A stretch of 64,000 bases of DNA from Anthracocystis setariae (lineage: Eukaryota > Basidiomycota > Ustilaginomycetes > Ustilaginales > Ustilaginaceae). Made by a program: the position numbers and the translations under genes. The notes beneath the pieces were generated by a model that did not search any database, was not told the DNA's origin, and worked only from the letters and a program-made list of their open reading frames with translations. Shown one piece after another: positions 62,876-64,000 of this stretch (positions are counted from its first letter, which is position 1; each line of letters begins with the position of its first letter). Where the stretch lies: contig CAKMXJ010000003.1 in the NCBI GenBank assembly GCA_928724745.1, positions 310,001 through 374,000 on the forward strand. The letters run 5' to 3'.

Positions 62876-64000
62876 TTACATATGAGCGTGAGGGTCCTCA
62901 GGCGGCTGTTCAGGAGCAATTGTAATCGCGTCATCGATACGAAGCAAGCTCGTAGCTGCCTCGAGAGCCGACTTCAAACTCCTAACCTTGCTAACAGTAG
63001 GTTCCAGCACACCAGCCTTGAGATTGTCCCTAACCTGACCGTTGAGCAAGTCAAGACCATAGAAGCGGAGCGCCTTTTTGGGATCGCCAGCGTTTGCGTT
63101 CTGTGCGGCGTTGTGGTAAGCCCTCAGCTTGGCGACCAAATCGGTGCTATCCTTGGCGGCGTTCACCGCGAGAGTCTTGGGGATCACAAGGAGAGCCTGA
63201 GCGAACTCGGCGATGGCGAGCTGTTCACGACTACCCAGAGTGGTGGCAAAGTTCTCGAGGTAGATGCTGAGCGCCGACTCGACAGCGCCACCACCTGGAA
63301 CCACCGATCCGCTTTCCAGAGTACGTTTGATGACGCAGAGACTGTCGTGCAGCGCACGCTCCATCTCGTCAAGCAGGTAGTCATTAGCACCGCGAAGCAC
63401 GATCGAGCTGGAGCTGACCGTCTTGGTACCTCGGATGAGGATGAGCTCGTCATCGCTAATGCGCTCTTGCGAAACCTCTTCGGCGGTTCCGAGACTGCTG
63501 GCCTCGAAAGTCTCTTCACCCTCAAGGTTGCTCAAGCTGCTGACGAGCTGACCACCAGTAGCCTTGGCGATCCTGCGGAGGTCCTCCTTACGGCAACGTC
63601 GCACCGCCATAGCACCAGCCTCGACAAACTCCTTGAGACAAAGGTCATCGATACCCTTGGTGGTAAGAACGACGTTGGCGCCGGAGGCGAGAATCTTGCG
63701 AACACGCTCGAGAACGATCTCGCTCTCACGAGCACGGATCTTTTCGAGCTGGTCTGGGTCATCGATGGTGATGTGAACACCGAGATGCATGCGTTGCTTG
63801 ACGAGGTTGATGTCGAGCAAAGCGATCTTGGCGTTTCGAACGCGGGTCTTCATGGCTTGGGAGGCGACGGTGCAGTTGAGCGCGTATCCGTTGATGAAGA
63901 GCGACTCGCGCGCCGACTTGCCGTGTGCCTTGAGAACATTGACCGCCTTGACGGGGTACTTGGTCTCGCCTCGTGGGTTGACAGTCTTGACGGCAAGCAT
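62876..64000 (-). CDS. TCP1: CCT1/TCP1 alpha chaperonin subunit, C-terminal part
   Basis: The frame is open to the right edge, so roughly the first third of the gene lies outside; 374 residues are visible. The sequence follows TCP-1 alpha closely: [50 protein letters not shown] [40 protein letters not shown], the [23 protein letters not shown]-binding region, and the ending [11 protein letters not shown]. The subunit is part of the eight-membered cytosolic CCT ring that folds actin and tubulin. The C-terminus [11 protein letters not shown] is His-containing and acidic. No intron is needed in the visible part. The first visible codon happens to be ATG (internal Met), not the real start. Confidence 0.95.
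   Translation of the reverse strand: MLAVKTVNPRGETKYPVKAVNVLKAHGKSARESLFINGYALNCTVASQAMKTRVRNAKIALLDINLVKQRMHLGVHITIDDPDQLEKIRARESEIVLERVRKILASGANVVLTTKGIDDLCLKEFVEAGAMAVRRCRKEDLRRIAKATGGQLVSSLSNLEGEETFEASSLGTAEEVSQERISDDELILIRGTKTVSSSSIVLRGANDYLLDEMERALHDSLCVIKRTLESGSVVPGGGAVESALSIYLENFATTLGSREQLAIAEFAQALLVIPKTLAVNAAKDSTDLVAKLRAYHNAAQNANAGDPKKALRFYGLDLLNGQVRDNLKAGVLEPTVSKVRSLKSALEAATSLLRIDDAITIAPEQPPEDPHAHM

Overview
The window looks like nuclear DNA of a smut fungus (Ustilaginales, close to Ustilago/Sporisorium). The evidence is compact intron-poor genes with GTAAGT-type donors, long disordered Ser/Pro/Gln-rich proteins, ordinary fungal housekeeping orthologues, and a run of small secreted-protein genes between housekeeping genes, as in known smut effector clusters. 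Species assignment is inference from style and gene content, not from a database match.

Layout. 1-842: 3' end of GLE1 (mRNA export). 843-9000: an accessory block, all on the + strand, holding four intact candidate secreted-protein genes (2902, 5625, 6805, 8264), one decayed tandem copy (4235-4835) and one possible gene fragment (7524-7933). The genes at 5625 and 8264 only make sense when spliced. They share a phase-1 intron at the same place and the same order of cysteines, so they look like diverged paralogues. 9009-23000: RIX7/NVL AAA ATPase, an HVA22/REEP-like membrane protein, TCTP, tRNA-Asn, SEC18/NSF with a glycine-rich N-terminal extension, a Nudix hydrolase and a Ptc5-like mitochondrial PP2C. 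24177-29400: two unrecognised disordered proteins. 29408-42000: an Axl2-like cadherin-domain membrane protein, the TRAPP subunit BET3, a large unknown protein with a compact C-terminal segment, and proteasome subunit RPN12. 42174-48500: a small unknown protein, DNA polymerase iota, a four-exon cytochrome b5 and a second identical tRNA-Asn. 48993-64000: a neurofibromin/IRA-type Ras-GAP of about 2987 residues, a GPH/SLC45-type sugar transporter, SmF, and the C-terminal two thirds of CCT1 running off the right edge.

How the genes work together. Most are independent housekeeping functions: mRNA export and splicing, ribosome biogenesis, membrane fusion and vesicle tethering, proteasome, chaperonin and translesion synthesis. 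Neurofibromin (Ras/cAMP control) and the Axl2-like protein (polarity) belong to pathways that matter for yeast-hypha switching in smuts. The secreted-protein block is the only region that looks lineage-specific and fast-evolving. Several genes begin with a very short coding exon (4, 6 or 9 nt) followed at once by an intron, so their start codons are easily missed. Exon boundaries below were read by eye from splice consensus plus reading phase.
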